A stretch of DNA of 64,000 nt from Aridibaculum aurantiacum. GTDB lineage: Bacteria; Bacteroidota; Bacteroidia; Chitinophagales; Chitinophagaceae. How positions within the stretch are numbered: position 1 is the first letter of the stretch; each line of letters begins with the position of its first letter. The stretch lies in contig NZ_JAFEWC010000001.1 of assembly GCF_017355875.1 (NCBI RefSeq), positions 744,001-808,000 on the forward strand, written 5' to 3'. A program made the position numbers and the translations under genes. The notes under the pieces are model-generated. The model did not search any database. It saw only the letters and a program-made list of their open reading frames with translations, and had not been told where the DNA came from. Below are positions 32,917 through 42,889 of the stretch, one piece after another.

Positions 32917-35133
32917 ATGAAGATAAAGCTATGCCTGTGGAGCATGGGCATGCTGCTATGCTCGTGCCTGTTGGCGCAAAAACTTCCAACCAACGATACA
33001 TTGACAGGTGGATTGGATGAGGTGTTGGTGTCGGTAAATAAATGGGAACAGAAGCAAAACGAGATACCGAATACCATTGTGCGCATAGATATGCGTGATG
33101 CGCAGTTGCACAATCCTCAAACCGCTGCCGATCTTCTTACGCTTTCAGGTCATGTATTTATACAGAAAAGCCAGATGGGCGGAGGTAGCCCGATGATTCG
33201 TGGCTTTGCCACCAACCGCATACTGATTGTAGTAGATGGAGTGCGTATGAACAACGCCATCTTTAGAAGTGGCAACCTGCAGAATGTTATCAATATTGAT
33301 CCGTTATCGGTGCAGAATGCAGAAGTGATCTTTGGCCCCGGCTCTATCATTTACGGTAGCGATGCCATTGGCGGCGTGATGGATTTTCACACTTTCACCC
33401 CGGTATTTAGTAAGGGAAAGAAGCCGCTGCTAAAGCTGAATAGTTTTACCCGTTTTTCATCTGCCAACAAAGAGCGCACAACTCACCTGGATCTTAATAT
33501 CGCTTCGCAAAAATTATCCTTCCTTGCCAGTGCCACCTACAGCAACTTCAATGATCTGCGAATGGGAAAGAATGGTGGCGACGATAGTTACTTGAAGCTT
33601 TTTTATGTGGAGCGGGTAAATGGACTGGACACTGTTTTACCAAATCCTGATCCGTATGTTCAGCGGCCTACAGGTTATCATCAATGGAATGCATTGGCAA
33701 AGCTGCGTTATAAAGCTTCTGCCCAACTAGACCTTCAGTATGCTTATCATTATTCGGCTACAGGAAATATACCCCGCTATGACCGGCTGGTGGAAATGAA
33801 TAATCAACTGCCTTCGTTTGCAGAATGGTTCTATGGTCCGCAGGTTTGGACGATGCACCAATTGCAGGCGCATTACAACAGGAGCAATCGTTTGTTTAAT
33901 TCAGCACGGTTCATATTGTCGATCCAGAACTATGAAGAAAGCCGCAATGACCGGCGCTTTCGCAGTAATCAAATGCGTACGCAAACAGAAAGTGTAGCTA
34001 TAGTGACCGCCAATCTTGATCTGAATAAGACGTTGGCTGAAAAGCACGAACTATTTTATGGCGTTGAATATGTTGCCAATAACGTTGGCTCTGTAGCATC
34101 CACTAGAAACATAGTGAGTGGAACTGTTGTTCCGGCGGCCACACGTTACCCCAACAATAGCACGTGGAATACAGCAGGTGTTTATGCGAGCTACAAGTAC
34201 AATATCAACCGCCAGCTTACATTTACAACTGGGGCACGCTATAACCATGTATTCCTGCATGCACCTTTTGATACCTCATTTTTTAAGTTCCCATATAGCG
34301 AAGCATCATTGCAGCAAGGAGCAGTCACGGGTAGTGCAGGATTAGTATTCAGACCATCGGATCACTGGCAGTGGAATACTAATCTTTCTACTGGTTTTCG
34401 TGTTCCGAATATTGATGATATAGGTAAAGTATTCGACTCCGAAGCGGGTAATGTTATCGTTCCCAATCCTGCGTTACGCTCAGAGTATGCTTATAATTTA
34501 GACGTTGGTGTTGCTTATCATCAACCAAAGAAGTTTCGATTTGATGTTACCCTTTTCTACACCATCCTGAATGATGCGATAGTGAGACGTCCCTTCACCT
34601 TCAATGGAAAAGACAGCATAATGTATGAAGGCGTACGCAGCCGGGTACAGGCACTGCAGAATGTGGCACAGGCAACAGTATGGGGTGTGCAGGCAGGCTT
34701 TCAATATGATTTTGCAAAAAACCTTAGCTGGATAGTGCGTGGAAACTATATTGACGGCCGCGAAACGGACGACAATAATAACCGGCAAGTGAGGCTTAGG
34801 CATGCGCCTCCTTTCTATGGCAATAGCTCCATCAGGTATGCATCGGGTGATATTGCGCTAGAGGTAAATGGCCAATTCAATGGTGAAATAAGTGCAGCCA
34901 ACCTGGCTCCTTCAGAACAAAGCAAGCCATTCATTTATGCACAGGATGTAATGGGCAGGCCGTATAGCCCCGGCTGGTATACCATCAACTATAAAAGCAC
35001 CTACAAGGCTACTAAACATGTACAGGTGTCTTTTGGTATAGAAAATGTCACCAACCGCAGGTACAGGCCATATGCATCGGGGATAGTGGCTGCTGGTCGT
35101 AATTTTATTTTCTCGCTGAAGGCTGGGCTTTAA
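32917..35133 (+). CDS. TonB-dependent outer-membrane receptor, haem/haemoglobin-type
   Basis: A 738-residue TonB-dependent receptor with a signal peptide (LLCSCLLAQ). The TonB-box-like segment GGLDEVLVSVNKWEQK is followed by the plug (about residues 50-165: MRGFATNRI in spirit, here GGSPMIRGFATNRILIVVDG, then VRMNNAIFRSGNLQNVINID and SDAIGGVMDF). A 22-strand-type barrel ends in NFIFSLKAGL. No carboxypeptidase-like N-terminal domain and no adjacent SusD gene are present, so it is not a glycan SusC. The NNAIFRSGNLQNV plug segment resembles haem/haemoglobin receptors (HmuR type). The ligand remains inferred. Confidence 0.9.
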   Translation: MKIKLCLWSMGMLLCSCLLAQKLPTNDTLTGGLDEVLVSVNKWEQKQNEIPNTIVRIDMRDAQLHNPQTAADLLTLSGHVFIQKSQMGGGSPMIRGFATNRILIVVDGVRMNNAIFRSGNLQNVINIDPLSVQNAEVIFGPGSIIYGSDAIGGVMDFHTFTPVFSKGKKPLLKLNSFTRFSSANKERTTHLDLNIASQKLSFLASATYSNFNDLRMGKNGGDDSYLKLFYVERVNGLDTVLPNPDPYVQRPTGYHQWNALAKLRYKASAQLDLQYAYHYSATGNIPRYDRLVEMNNQLPSFAEWFYGPQVWTMHQLQAHYNRSNRLFNSARFILSIQNYEESRNDRRFRSNQMRTQTESVAIVTANLDLNKTLAEKHELFYGVEYVANNVGSVASTRNIVSGTVVPAATRYPNNSTWNTAGVYASYKYNINRQLTFTTGARYNHVFLHAPFDTSFFKFPYSEASLQQGAVTGSAGLVFRPSDHWQWNTNLSTGFRVPNIDDIGKVFDSEAGNVIVPNPALRSEYAYNLDVGVAYHQPKKFRFDVTLFYTILNDAIVRRPFTFNGKDSIMYEGVRSRVQALQNVAQATVWGVQAGFQYDFAKNLSWIVRGNYIDGRETDDNNNRQVRLRHAPPFYGNSSIRYASGDIALEVNGQFNGEISAANLAPSEQSKPFIYAQDVMGRPYSPGWYTINYKSTYKATKHVQVSFGIENVTNRRYRPYASGIVAAGRNFIFSLKAGL

Positions 35134-35208
35134 GCGCTTGCTCATATACTAACCAGCAACGGTGCATCTTTTATCTTTAGGGAATAGTATTTGTAAAATT
35201 TACCTTTC

Positions 35209-36354
35209 GTGAAGCACTACGATTATATCATTTCGGGGGCAGGCGCTGCAGGCCTCAGTTTGCTGATGCGAATGATGCAGCATAAGTATTTTGAAACAAA
35301 GAATATTCTTGTAGTAGATAAAGCTCCTAAAACTAAAAACGATCGTACATGGTGTTACTGGGAAAAACAACAAGGCCTATTCGATGTAGTTGTTCATCAT
35401 AGATGGCAACAGGTAAATTTCTTCTCTGATCACTTTTCTTCGCAGCTTGATCTTTCGCCTTACCAATACAAGATGATAAGAGGCATTGACTTTTACAACC
35501 ATGTTATTGCAGATGCTTCAACACGCGCCAACATCACTTTTTTATACGGCGAAGTAGAAGCGGTAGGTAATGAAGGTGCTAATGGTTTAGTAGTAGTAAA
35601 TGGTGAAAGATATACAGCCAGCTATGTGTTCAATAGTATCCTGTTTTCGAAACCCGCTGTGCCTGCCGATAAGTATTTCCTGCTACAGCACTTCAAAGGA
35701 TGGATGATTGAAACAGCAGCGCCTGCTTTTAATCCAACCATTGCTACTTTGATGGATTTTAGGGTGAGCCAGCAGCATGGAACAACATTCGTTTATGTGC
35801 TTCCTGTAGCTGCGAATAAAGCTTTGGTAGAATATACTTTATTTACAAAAGAACTACTACCACCCGACGATTACAACCAGGCATTGCAGCATTATATAAG
35901 CAGCAGGTTAGGTATAGAACAGTATGAAGTAACTGAAGAGGAGTTTGGAGCCATACCTATGACAAACATCAAGTTTGTAAAAAAGCTGGGTCGTGTTATA
36001 AATGTGGGAACGGCTGGTGGCCAAACAAAAGCAAGTAGTGGATACACTTTTCAATTTATTCAAAAGCAAACGCAGCAGCTGGTAGAAGACCTGGTATTTT
36101 CTGGAGAGATAAAACAGCATGATTCATTTTTTGAGCGCAGGTTCCAGTTGTACGACAGCACACTGCTAAATATTTTGCATAATAACAAGCTTGGCGGCGA
36201 CAAGATATTTTCTGATCTCTTCAGGAAAAATGAACCAGCAAGGGTGCTGCGGTTTTTAGATAACGAAAGTGATATTGAAGATGAGATCAAAATTATGGCA
36301 AGTGTACCACCTGGTATTTTTATGAAAGCAGCCCTGCAGGAATTATTTAAATGA
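35209..36354 (+). CDS. crtY: lycopene cyclase family protein (CrtY type)
   Basis: A 381-residue FAD-dependent lycopene beta-cyclase-like enzyme that would form the beta-ionone rings of carotenoids. The N-terminal dinucleotide fold is YDYIISGAGAAGLSLLMRM. DRTWCYWE, the FNSILFSKP stretch and the GTTFVYVLPVAANKALVEYT region match the CrtY family, as does GTAGGQTKASSGYTF. It starts with GTG at 35209, because no ATG lies near the Rossmann motif. No other carotenoid gene (crtB, crtI, crtZ) is adjacent, which is unusual. A TATCTTTA at 35172-35179 could be its -7 element. Confidence 0.9.
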   Translation: MKHYDYIISGAGAAGLSLLMRMMQHKYFETKNILVVDKAPKTKNDRTWCYWEKQQGLFDVVVHHRWQQVNFFSDHFSSQLDLSPYQYKMIRGIDFYNHVIADASTRANITFLYGEVEAVGNEGANGLVVVNGERYTASYVFNSILFSKPAVPADKYFLLQHFKGWMIETAAPAFNPTIATLMDFRVSQQHGTTFVYVLPVAANKALVEYTLFTKELLPPDDYNQALQHYISSRLGIEQYEVTEEEFGAIPMTNIKFVKKLGRVINVGTAGGQTKASSGYTFQFIQKQTQQLVEDLVFSGEIKQHDSFFERRFQLYDSTLLNILHNNKLGGDKIFSDLFRKNEPARVLRFLDNESDIEDEIKIMASVPPGIFMKAALQELFK

Positions 36355-36439
36355 TGCTGAAGAAGATGGAACACTTATTATAGAAAAGCAGAGGTTATTT
36401 AGAAACAGGAAATCAAATTCGCAATTCAATTTATCATTC

Positions 36440-37375
36440 ATGGAAAAGATCATCACGCTTACACTGAACCCGGCTATAGATAAAAGCACCACTGTAAAAT
36501 CAATAGCACCAGACAAAAAGTTGCGCTGTTCTGCGGCTAAATATGAGCCAGGTGGAGGCGGTGTAAATGTGTCAAGGGCGCTGCTTCGCCTCGATGTTCC
36601 TTCTACTGCTATATACCTGGCGGGCGGGCACAGTGGCAAGTTTTACCGTGACCTGCTGGATGAAGAAGGTGTTCAATCTGCCGTAGTAGAAATTGCAGGC
36701 AGAACCCGGGAAAATATGATAGTGGTGGATGAGTCTTCTAACCTTCAATACCGTTATGGGTTTCCTGGGCCAGAGATACAGGAGAGCGAATGGCAGCAGT
36801 GCCTGCAGATGATAGAGCAGAACAAAGAGGTAGAATACGTGGTAGCTAGTGGCAGTGTTCCTGCCGGCGTACCTGAAGATTTTTTTAATCGGCTTGCAAT
36901 GCTTTGTAAGAAAATAGATGCGAAACTAATTGTTGACACATCTGGTGAGCCGCTAAAGCATGCAGTGGAGGAAGGTGTTTACCTGCTAAAGCCAAACCTG
37001 GGTGAGCTAAGTATGCTGCAGGGAGTGGAAGAATTGCACCAGGATGATGCTGTGGATGCAGCAAAAGAGATCATCAAAAACGGGGGCTGCCAGGTTATGA
37101 TCATTTCTATGGGTGCATCAGGAGCTATGTTGGTAACTAAAGATGAATGCTTCAGTTCCCCATCGGTTTCAGTAAAAAAGAAAAGTACAGTAGGAGCCGG
37201 TGATAGTATGGTGGCAGGAACAGTAAAAGCCCTGTCGCTGGGCTGGCAGTGGATGGATGTACTCCAGTACGGTATTGCTACAGGTACTGCTACTACCATG
37301 AACCCGGGAACAGAGCTTTTTAAAAAAACGGATGTAGAGCGGCTATATAAGCAACTTAAAGAGCGTCGCCATTAG
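36440..37375 (+). CDS. PfkB-family sugar-phosphate kinase (1-phosphofructokinase type)
   Basis: A 311-residue ribokinase-fold kinase of the hexose-phosphate subgroup. TLNPAIDKST at the start and GGGGVNVSRALLRL are typical of 1-phosphofructokinase, PfkB phosphofructokinase-2 and tagatose-6-phosphate kinase. The C-terminal GAGDSMVAG holds the catalytic Asp. SGSVPAGVPEDFF and KPNLGELSML are also typical. Sequence alone does not separate the three substrates. No fructose PTS genes are nearby, so phosphofructokinase-2 activity in glycolysis is as likely as 1-phosphofructokinase. Confidence 0.92.
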   Translation: MEKIITLTLNPAIDKSTTVKSIAPDKKLRCSAAKYEPGGGGVNVSRALLRLDVPSTAIYLAGGHSGKFYRDLLDEEGVQSAVVEIAGRTRENMIVVDESSNLQYRYGFPGPEIQESEWQQCLQMIEQNKEVEYVVASGSVPAGVPEDFFNRLAMLCKKIDAKLIVDTSGEPLKHAVEEGVYLLKPNLGELSMLQGVEELHQDDAVDAAKEIIKNGGCQVMIISMGASGAMLVTKDECFSSPSVSVKKKSTVGAGDSMVAGTVKALSLGWQWMDVLQYGIATGTATTMNPGTELFKKTDVERLYKQLKERRH

Positions 37376-37390
37376 TGCCCCATTCCGTGG

Positions 37391-37672
37391 CTACAGTTCT
37401 TCATCATCATCATCGTCCTCTTCATCAAAATCTTCATAGAGTTCACCGTCGAGTTCGCTGATGATGTTGTCAATTATTCGTAAGCTTTTCCTGATGATAT
37501 TCTTCTTGCGTTTTTTATCCTCAGGGCACATTAGCTCGGTATCTATCTCACTTACTGCAGCTATAGCGTAGTAAGCAGAGGATATATATTCTGACCGGGA
37601 GGTTGTTTCAAACTCCACAGAATCTTCCAGCGGTTCGTATGCATCATCCATTGTTGTCAGATCCTCTTTCAT
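37391..37672 (-). CDS. small acidic protein of unknown function
   Basis: A 93-residue hydrophilic protein I do not recognise. A helical middle with a basic patch (CPEDKKRKKNIIRKSLRIID) is followed by a highly acidic tail of Asp and Glu (DFDEEDDDDDEEL). No signal or membrane segment. It could bind a basic partner, but nothing shows which one. It converges on the kinase gene with a 15-base gap. Its start region AAATACTATG is the same as that of the next small gene upstream. Confidence 0.7.
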   Translation of the reverse strand: MKEDLTTMDDAYEPLEDSVEFETTSRSEYISSAYYAIAAVSEIDTELMCPEDKKRKKNIIRKSLRIIDNIISELDGELYEDFDEEDDDDDEEL

Positions 37673-37880
37673 AGTATTTGTTTTTTGATATGGTAAGCAG
37701 AAGTCAATGAATAAAATAGAAAAAACATGCCAGCGATTTCTTGCCTGATTTTCAAAGGGAAGTGCTAATTGAGCTGATGGAATTTTTTTCTACATCTTAG
37801 ACTGCAGGATCTACTAATGGAACGACTTTAATTAGAGAACTGTGTAACTGAATGGGATGCAATTGGGATGAATTAGATAC

Positions 37881-38138
37881 TCATTCTAGAATATGTTTTT
37901 CTATCTGTTCTCCTAAAAGGTCAGCAAGTTCAGGATCTACTTTTTTATCCGCATTTACCAATGCTATACGCCAGCCAAAACCATAGTCGCCGGCATTTGG
38001 GGTAATGGTAAATTCGTACCTGTTATTGATAGAGATATCATAATAGATCACATTATTTTCCTGGCAGCATGGTTTTATCTCTGCTATTAAATGTTGATTG
38101 TCGTACAGAAGCTCCACGAAAAAAGGCTGCAGGTCCAT
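37881..38138 (-). CDS. small hypothetical protein, possible paralogue of the one at 51277
   Basis: An 85-residue cytoplasmic protein without known domains. Predicted strands (FFVELLYDNQHLIAEIKPC, YYDISINNRYEFTITPN, WRIALVN) are followed by a C-terminal helix (DPELADLLGEQIEKHIL). The order of strands, the F-x-x-x-P turn and the final helix are similar to the 79-residue protein at 51277-51516, suggesting a shared small fold. The resemblance is weak and was judged by eye. Confidence 0.65.
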   Translation of the reverse strand: MDLQPFFVELLYDNQHLIAEIKPCCQENNVIYYDISINNRYEFTITPNAGDYGFGWRIALVNADKKVDPELADLLGEQIEKHILE

Positions 38139-38263
38139 AGTATTTTTCTATTGCTTGGCAGAATGTGTAAAAAGCACATGCCACCATAGTAGTAGTTATT
38201 TATTTACATAAAACAAGCTGCTATCACTAACGCAATAGCAGCTAAAAACAAATACTGAAAAAA

Positions 38264-38551
38264 CTAAGGATGCAAATGCAAGGAAGATGAAACTACTTGC
38301 AAAACCAGGTGCATAATTGCCAACGCAGCAATCCAAAGTGTAAGGTTGTTCTGGATCTTCTTCTGGTTATAACTCCTTACACTTCTCGAAAGGATGATGT
38401 GCTGGTATTGGAAATAAACAAGGTGATAAGGCTTCCACGTCTTTTTCATATTCCAAACAAATAAAGAAGCCTTAGCAAAAAATATGGTGCAAATAATAAT
38501 AGGCAGGTAACTATTCACCGTCAATAAAAACATGATCAGATTATCTAACAT
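38264..38551 (-). CDS. small membrane protein of unknown function
   Basis: A 95-residue protein with a hydrophobic N-terminal helix (about residues 4-30) and a second near the C-terminus (about 70-88), joined by a basic, Tyr/Gln-rich cytoplasmic or periplasmic segment (MKKTWKPYHLVYFQYQHII). No family recognised. It is alone on the - strand between another small gene and comM. Confidence 0.6.
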   Translation of the reverse strand: MLDNLIMFLLTVNSYLPIIICTIFFAKASLFVWNMKKTWKPYHLVYFQYQHIILSRSVRSYNQKKIQNNLTLWIAALAIMHLVLQVVSSSLHLHP

Positions 38552-38771
38552 AGCGTGGGGGTTTAGTGGAGCAATATTACCAGCTTGTTGATAGTAATTT
38601 TACTTTAAAAGGGTGTAGAGACAACCGTAAAAGACAATAGTATTTTCCTTATATACTACTCGCTGTTTCGCAGGAATTACGGTATTTAATTTACCACGTA
38701 CATATTGGTTGTTGTCTGCCATTCCGTATTCCATTGGTTTTTATCTATTTTGGATGTACAAAGTGAAACAT

Positions 38772-40313
38772 ATGCTGGTAAAGACATACGGTAGCGCGGT
38801 GTATGGAGTAGAGGCGATAACAATAACGATAGAAGTAAATGTAAGTGAAGGACAAGGTTACTTTTTAGTAGGCCTGCCGGATGGAGCAATCAAAGAAAGT
38901 CAGCAACGTATTGACAGCGCGATCAAAGGCAACGGCCTGCGCATGCCAAGGATAAAGATAGTGGTGAATATGGCGCCTGCAGATATTCGTAAAAGTGGTT
39001 CTGCATTCGATCTTCCTATAGCAATGGGCATATTGGGAGCCAGCGAACAACTGGAAAACCCTGAGCGGCTGAAGGAGTATGTGATCATGGGAGAACTTAG
39101 TTTAGATGGTACCATCCAACCTATAAAAGGTGGTCTGCCTATAGCCATACAGGCACGCAAAGAAGGATTTAAAGGACTGATAGTTCCGCAGGCAAATGCA
39201 CGTGAAGCTGGTATGGTAAACAACTTGCAGGTTTATGGAGTAACGCACCTGCAGGAAGTATTGGATTTCTTCCAGGATGAAACGACGCTGAAGCCGGTAG
39301 ATGTAAATACAAGAGAAGAGTTCTTTCATTCCCAGTACGATTTTGAACTGGACTTTACTGATGTAAAAGGGCAGGAGAATATAAAGCGAGCACTAGAGAT
39401 TGCTGCTGCTGGTGGACATAATGCCATTTTGATTGGTCCGCCAGGGGCAGGCAAAACCATGTTGGCTAAACGGCTACCAACCATACTGCCACCTCTATCG
39501 CTGCAGGAGGCTTTAGAAACAACCAAGATCCATAGTGTAGCAGGAAAGCTTCCGGAAAATTCTTCGCTCATCAACAAGCGACCATTCAGGTCGCCACATC
39601 ATACGATAAGTGATGTTGCGCTTGTCGGTGGAGGAGGCGTGCCACAGCCAGGTGAGATCTCGCTAGCTCATAATGGTGTCCTTTTTCTGGACGAATTGCC
39701 GGAGTTTAAACGAACCGTGTTGGAAGTAATGCGCCAGCCAATGGAGGAGCGGCGGGTGACTATTTCACGGGCAAAAGTGGCATTGGACTTTCCTGCTAAT
39801 TTCATGTTGATCGCCAGCATGAACCCATGTCCATGCGGTTATTATAATCATCCAGAAAAAGAATGCACCTGCCCGCCAGGAGCCGTGCAGAAATACCTCA
39901 ACAAGATCTCGGGTCCACTGCTGGATAGGATAGACCTGCATGTAGAGGTGACGCCGGTTTCTTTTAATGAGCTAAGCAACCAGAAGGTGGGTGAAGCATC
40001 CAATGCTATCAGGGAAAGAGTGATAAAGGCGAGGGAGATACAGGCGGAGCGTTATAAAGACTGTGCAGGAACTTATGCTAATGCACAAATGAGCAGTAAG
40101 CAACTGCGGGAGATATGCCAGGTAAACCAGGCAGGAGAAGGACTGCTGAAGAAAGCAATGGAGCGGCTAAGTCTTTCTGCACGTGCCTACGATCGAATTC
40201 TAAAAGTTTCACGCACCATTGCTGATCTTTCTGCCAGTGCTGATATAAAAATAGAACACCTAGCAGAGGCTATACAATACCGCAGTCTAGACAGAGAAGG
40301 ATGGGCGGGGTGA
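38772..40313 (+). CDS. comM: ComM/YifB family Mg-chelatase-like AAA ATPase
   Basis: A 513-residue AAA+ helicase-like protein. In Vibrio and Haemophilus, ComM promotes branch migration during natural transformation, and the family is common in bacteria. The N-terminal ChlI-type domain contains TYGSAVYGVEAITITIEV, VGLPDGAIKESQQRI and SGSAFDLPIAMGILGA. The AAA core follows, with Walker A IGPPGAGKTML, Walker B VLFLDELPEF and sensor ASMNPCPCGYY. The C-terminal domain has LSARAYDRILKVSRTIADL. The four cysteines around CPCGYYNHPEKECTCP suggest a zinc site. Start chosen at ATG 38772 (MLVKTYGS), as in relatives; an in-frame ATG at 38754 is possible. Confidence 0.95.
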   Translation: MLVKTYGSAVYGVEAITITIEVNVSEGQGYFLVGLPDGAIKESQQRIDSAIKGNGLRMPRIKIVVNMAPADIRKSGSAFDLPIAMGILGASEQLENPERLKEYVIMGELSLDGTIQPIKGGLPIAIQARKEGFKGLIVPQANAREAGMVNNLQVYGVTHLQEVLDFFQDETTLKPVDVNTREEFFHSQYDFELDFTDVKGQENIKRALEIAAAGGHNAILIGPPGAGKTMLAKRLPTILPPLSLQEALETTKIHSVAGKLPENSSLINKRPFRSPHHTISDVALVGGGGVPQPGEISLAHNGVLFLDELPEFKRTVLEVMRQPMEERRVTISRAKVALDFPANFMLIASMNPCPCGYYNHPEKECTCPPGAVQKYLNKISGPLLDRIDLHVEVTPVSFNELSNQKVGEASNAIRERVIKAREIQAERYKDCAGTYANAQMSSKQLREICQVNQAGEGLLKKAMERLSLSARAYDRILKVSRTIADLSASADIKIEHLAEAIQYRSLDREGWAG

Positions 40314-40317
40314 GGGA

Positions 40318-41337
40318 TCATCTGCCACCTCCTCCCATCACAGCTACAGCTTCCTGTAAATGAGCCGGTATTTGAAAACGGCTGGAGGATTCTGCAAATG
40401 CTTTTTTCAACATCTGCTTATTATATGCAGGTGAAAAAGCGGTGAATGATTTTGCAACATTGCCTTTTACAGCATCATTGATATCTAAAGAAAGTGGCTC
40501 CGCCTGTGCCGATAGATCGAAATCCTTCAATGCCAAAATTTTTACATTTTCATTAGCCACCGTTTTGAAATGAACCTGCTTGTTGGTGATGTCGTACACG
40601 ATCTTCCATTTGGTAAAACTGCCTTGTGCAACAGCGTCAAGTGTTTTAAGACCATAACTTACTATGGGCTCTTTGGTATTGGCAGCCTGGTACTGCTGAA
40701 CTCTTTTACATGCAGTAGTAAAGCGGCCATTCCTGTTGCTGTTATAATTTTTTAGCGACTCCTGGTAAGTATCATTTGCCAGGACAGGATAAGGAAGATC
40801 GGAACCTTTATGAACAACCATTTTGCCTTGCAGAAATTCAATTGTAGCTACTTTGCCACTGGCATCTGCTACCAGGTAATGTTGAGGTGTGCCTGTAGAA
40901 ACAACACGCATCAGTTTATCTGAAGCAATCACTTCATCTATGGTGGCTGCATTATCAAGCTGGTATTGTATCCACTGCAGTACGCTTATAGATGGTCTTT
41001 CATCAGCCTTAGGGTATTCACTTTTATCAAGCCACATCAGTTCTACCACCAGTCCTTTTTCATTTATGCCTCCGTTTGGAAACTCTTTTCCAAACTGGTT
41101 GAAACTAATGCTGCCATACTTTGAGGTCCAGTTGAATTTCTTATTACCATCTAGCGGTAGCGATTGTTTTTTTATGCCACGAAGGTTCGTGTGCACTACT
41201 CCTGTGCCTGTCACCCAATCATAGTTTTTGCCAAAAATCATCTGCCCGTTTTTGTGCAGGAAAAATGTAGTACATGCGCTGGCAATATGGCTGGAGGAGA
41301 ATATAAGAAGTAGAGCGAAAGCAATGAATTTTTTCAT
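40318..41337 (-). CDS. choloylglycine hydrolase / penicillin V acylase family protein
   Basis: A 339-residue exported linear-amide C-N hydrolase of the Ntn family. A signal peptide (MKKFIAFALLLIFSSSHIAS) is removed to expose Cys22 (SA-CTTFFL), the expected N-terminal nucleophile. FGKNYDW holds the conserved Asp, and PNGGINEKGLVVELMWLD is typical of this family. Substrates of such enzymes include bile acid conjugates, penicillin V and acyl-homoserine lactones; which applies here cannot be read from sequence. The open frame extends upstream to 41499, but only the ATG at 41337 gives the correct signal and nucleophile. Its stop is five bases from the comM stop (convergent). Confidence 0.9.
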   Translation of the reverse strand: MKKFIAFALLLIFSSSHIASACTTFFLHKNGQMIFGKNYDWVTGTGVVHTNLRGIKKQSLPLDGNKKFNWTSKYGSISFNQFGKEFPNGGINEKGLVVELMWLDKSEYPKADERPSISVLQWIQYQLDNAATIDEVIASDKLMRVVSTGTPQHYLVADASGKVATIEFLQGKMVVHKGSDLPYPVLANDTYQESLKNYNSNRNGRFTTACKRVQQYQAANTKEPIVSYGLKTLDAVAQGSFTKWKIVYDITNKQVHFKTVANENVKILALKDFDLSAQAEPLSLDINDAVKGNVAKSFTAFSPAYNKQMLKKAFAESSSRFQIPAHLQEAVAVMGGGGR

Positions 41338-41511
41338 GCAAACAATATAAAAACTTATGTGCTGCCACGGGTAGAACAAAATCATAATCTTCTGAAACCT
41401 GCAGCCAGCAAGGGTTTTGTTAATTGCTAACCAAATAACATTTGCTGCACATCCTGCTGCTATTATTCCTCGTAAACTCGTACTATAAATAAAATACACG
41501 AGGAAAAGATC

Positions 41512-42870
41512 ATGAAGAAGGGATACCGGTTTTTTATAGCACTTGTAGCAGCAGCAAGTGGATTAGCATCTTGCCAAAAAAATGTAGATGTGGTTGCTAC
41601 GCCGCCTGCATCTTTTGTTCCGCAGCAAACGGCTGATTTTAAACTAAAAGACTCCACACTTATTTATTCAAAAGACATTTACCTGTGGTACAAACAAATT
41701 CCTACAGGTTTTGATGCCCAGCAGCATGCAACACCAGATGCTATAATGAAAGCATTGCGTAGCTATAGCAATGAACCAGGTTTCAGCCAGCCTGTTGACA
41801 GGTGGAGCTTTGCCTACAAACAGCAAGATTGGGATAATGTAAGTTCAGGTGCGTCACTTGATTTTGGTTTGAATGTCTTCTTTCTAGCTGAAGGAGATCT
41901 GCGGGTAAGGCATGTAGAACCAAACTCTCCTGCAGGTCGCGCAGGCATAAGAAGAGGATGGAAAATAAAATCGATCAATGGTAGTAGTAACATCACTACA
42001 GGAAATGCCAATTTCATTGTGTCAGCTATTTACCAGAGCAACACTGCGAACCTGGAATTTGAAAAACCGGGAGGTGTTGTTTCCACTATTAATCTAACGG
42101 CGGCTGCTTACCAGGATAAGCCTGTAGCTTTTGATAGTGTTTACCAGGCAGGAAGCAAAAAGTTAGGCTACATGGTCTTCAATTCTTTCCTGGGAGACAC
42201 CACCCAGATCTACAACGATTTCAGGAGGGTGTTCAATGGCTTTAGCCATAGAGGTGTAAACGAACTGGTGGTGGATTTGCGCTACAATGGTGGCGGTTAT
42301 GTAAGCGTGCAGGAAAAGCTTGCAAATTATATCATCAACAGTGCGCACAACGGGCAATTGATGATGACGCAGCAATTCAACGATAAATATACCCGCTACA
42401 ATAGCTCTGTTTCTTTTAGAAAAGAGGGAAGCCTGAACCTGCAGCGTGTGTTTTTTATTGTGAGTAACAACAGCGCTTCAGCAAGTGAGTTGCTTATCAA
42501 CAACCTGAAACCATACATGGATGTTCAGTTGGTTGGTCCGTCAAAAACATTCGGAAAGCCTGTTGGTTATTTCCCTATTCCTTTATACGACTGGTATATT
42601 TTCCCTGTGTCGTTCAAAACGGTGAATAAGAATGGCGAAGGCAATTATTACAATGGCTTCAGCTTGAATATTCAAACAGGTGATGGACTGGATAAAGATT
42701 ATGGAGATGTGGCAGAAGGTGCTTTTGGAGCTATTATTCAAAGCTTCAATGCAGGAACTTATCGTAGTGTACAGCCGACTGGTAGAGAGATAGATCCAAG
42801 AGTTGAAAATGTAAACCGTTCGCTTGATCCAAACAGCTTCAAAGGAGCTATAGGTAAAAACAGGTTTTAA
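41512..42870 (+). CDS. S41 (C-terminal processing) peptidase lipoprotein
   Basis: A 452-residue lipoprotein protease. Its lipobox is SGLASC with Cys at residue 21. An N-terminal helical region (DSTLIYSKDIYLWYKQIP) precedes a PDZ domain around residues 120-195 (VRHVEPNSPAGRAGIRRGWK). The S41 catalytic core follows: ELVVDLRYNGGGYVSVQ, the nucleophile region VSNNSASASELLINNL, and Lys in TFGKPVGY. That Ser-Lys pairing is typical for tail-specific proteases. Periplasmic/outer-membrane quality control is the probable role. It is divergent from the acylase gene and ends at a clear terminator. Confidence 0.93.
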   Translation: MKKGYRFFIALVAAASGLASCQKNVDVVATPPASFVPQQTADFKLKDSTLIYSKDIYLWYKQIPTGFDAQQHATPDAIMKALRSYSNEPGFSQPVDRWSFAYKQQDWDNVSSGASLDFGLNVFFLAEGDLRVRHVEPNSPAGRAGIRRGWKIKSINGSSNITTGNANFIVSAIYQSNTANLEFEKPGGVVSTINLTAAAYQDKPVAFDSVYQAGSKKLGYMVFNSFLGDTTQIYNDFRRVFNGFSHRGVNELVVDLRYNGGGYVSVQEKLANYIINSAHNGQLMMTQQFNDKYTRYNSSVSFRKEGSLNLQRVFFIVSNNSASASELLINNLKPYMDVQLVGPSKTFGKPVGYFPIPLYDWYIFPVSFKTVNKNGEGNYYNGFSLNIQTGDGLDKDYGDVAEGAFGAIIQSFNAGTYRSVQPTGREIDPRVENVNRSLDPNSFKGAIGKNRF

Positions 42871-42889
42871 ATAATAAATCTTATATATA

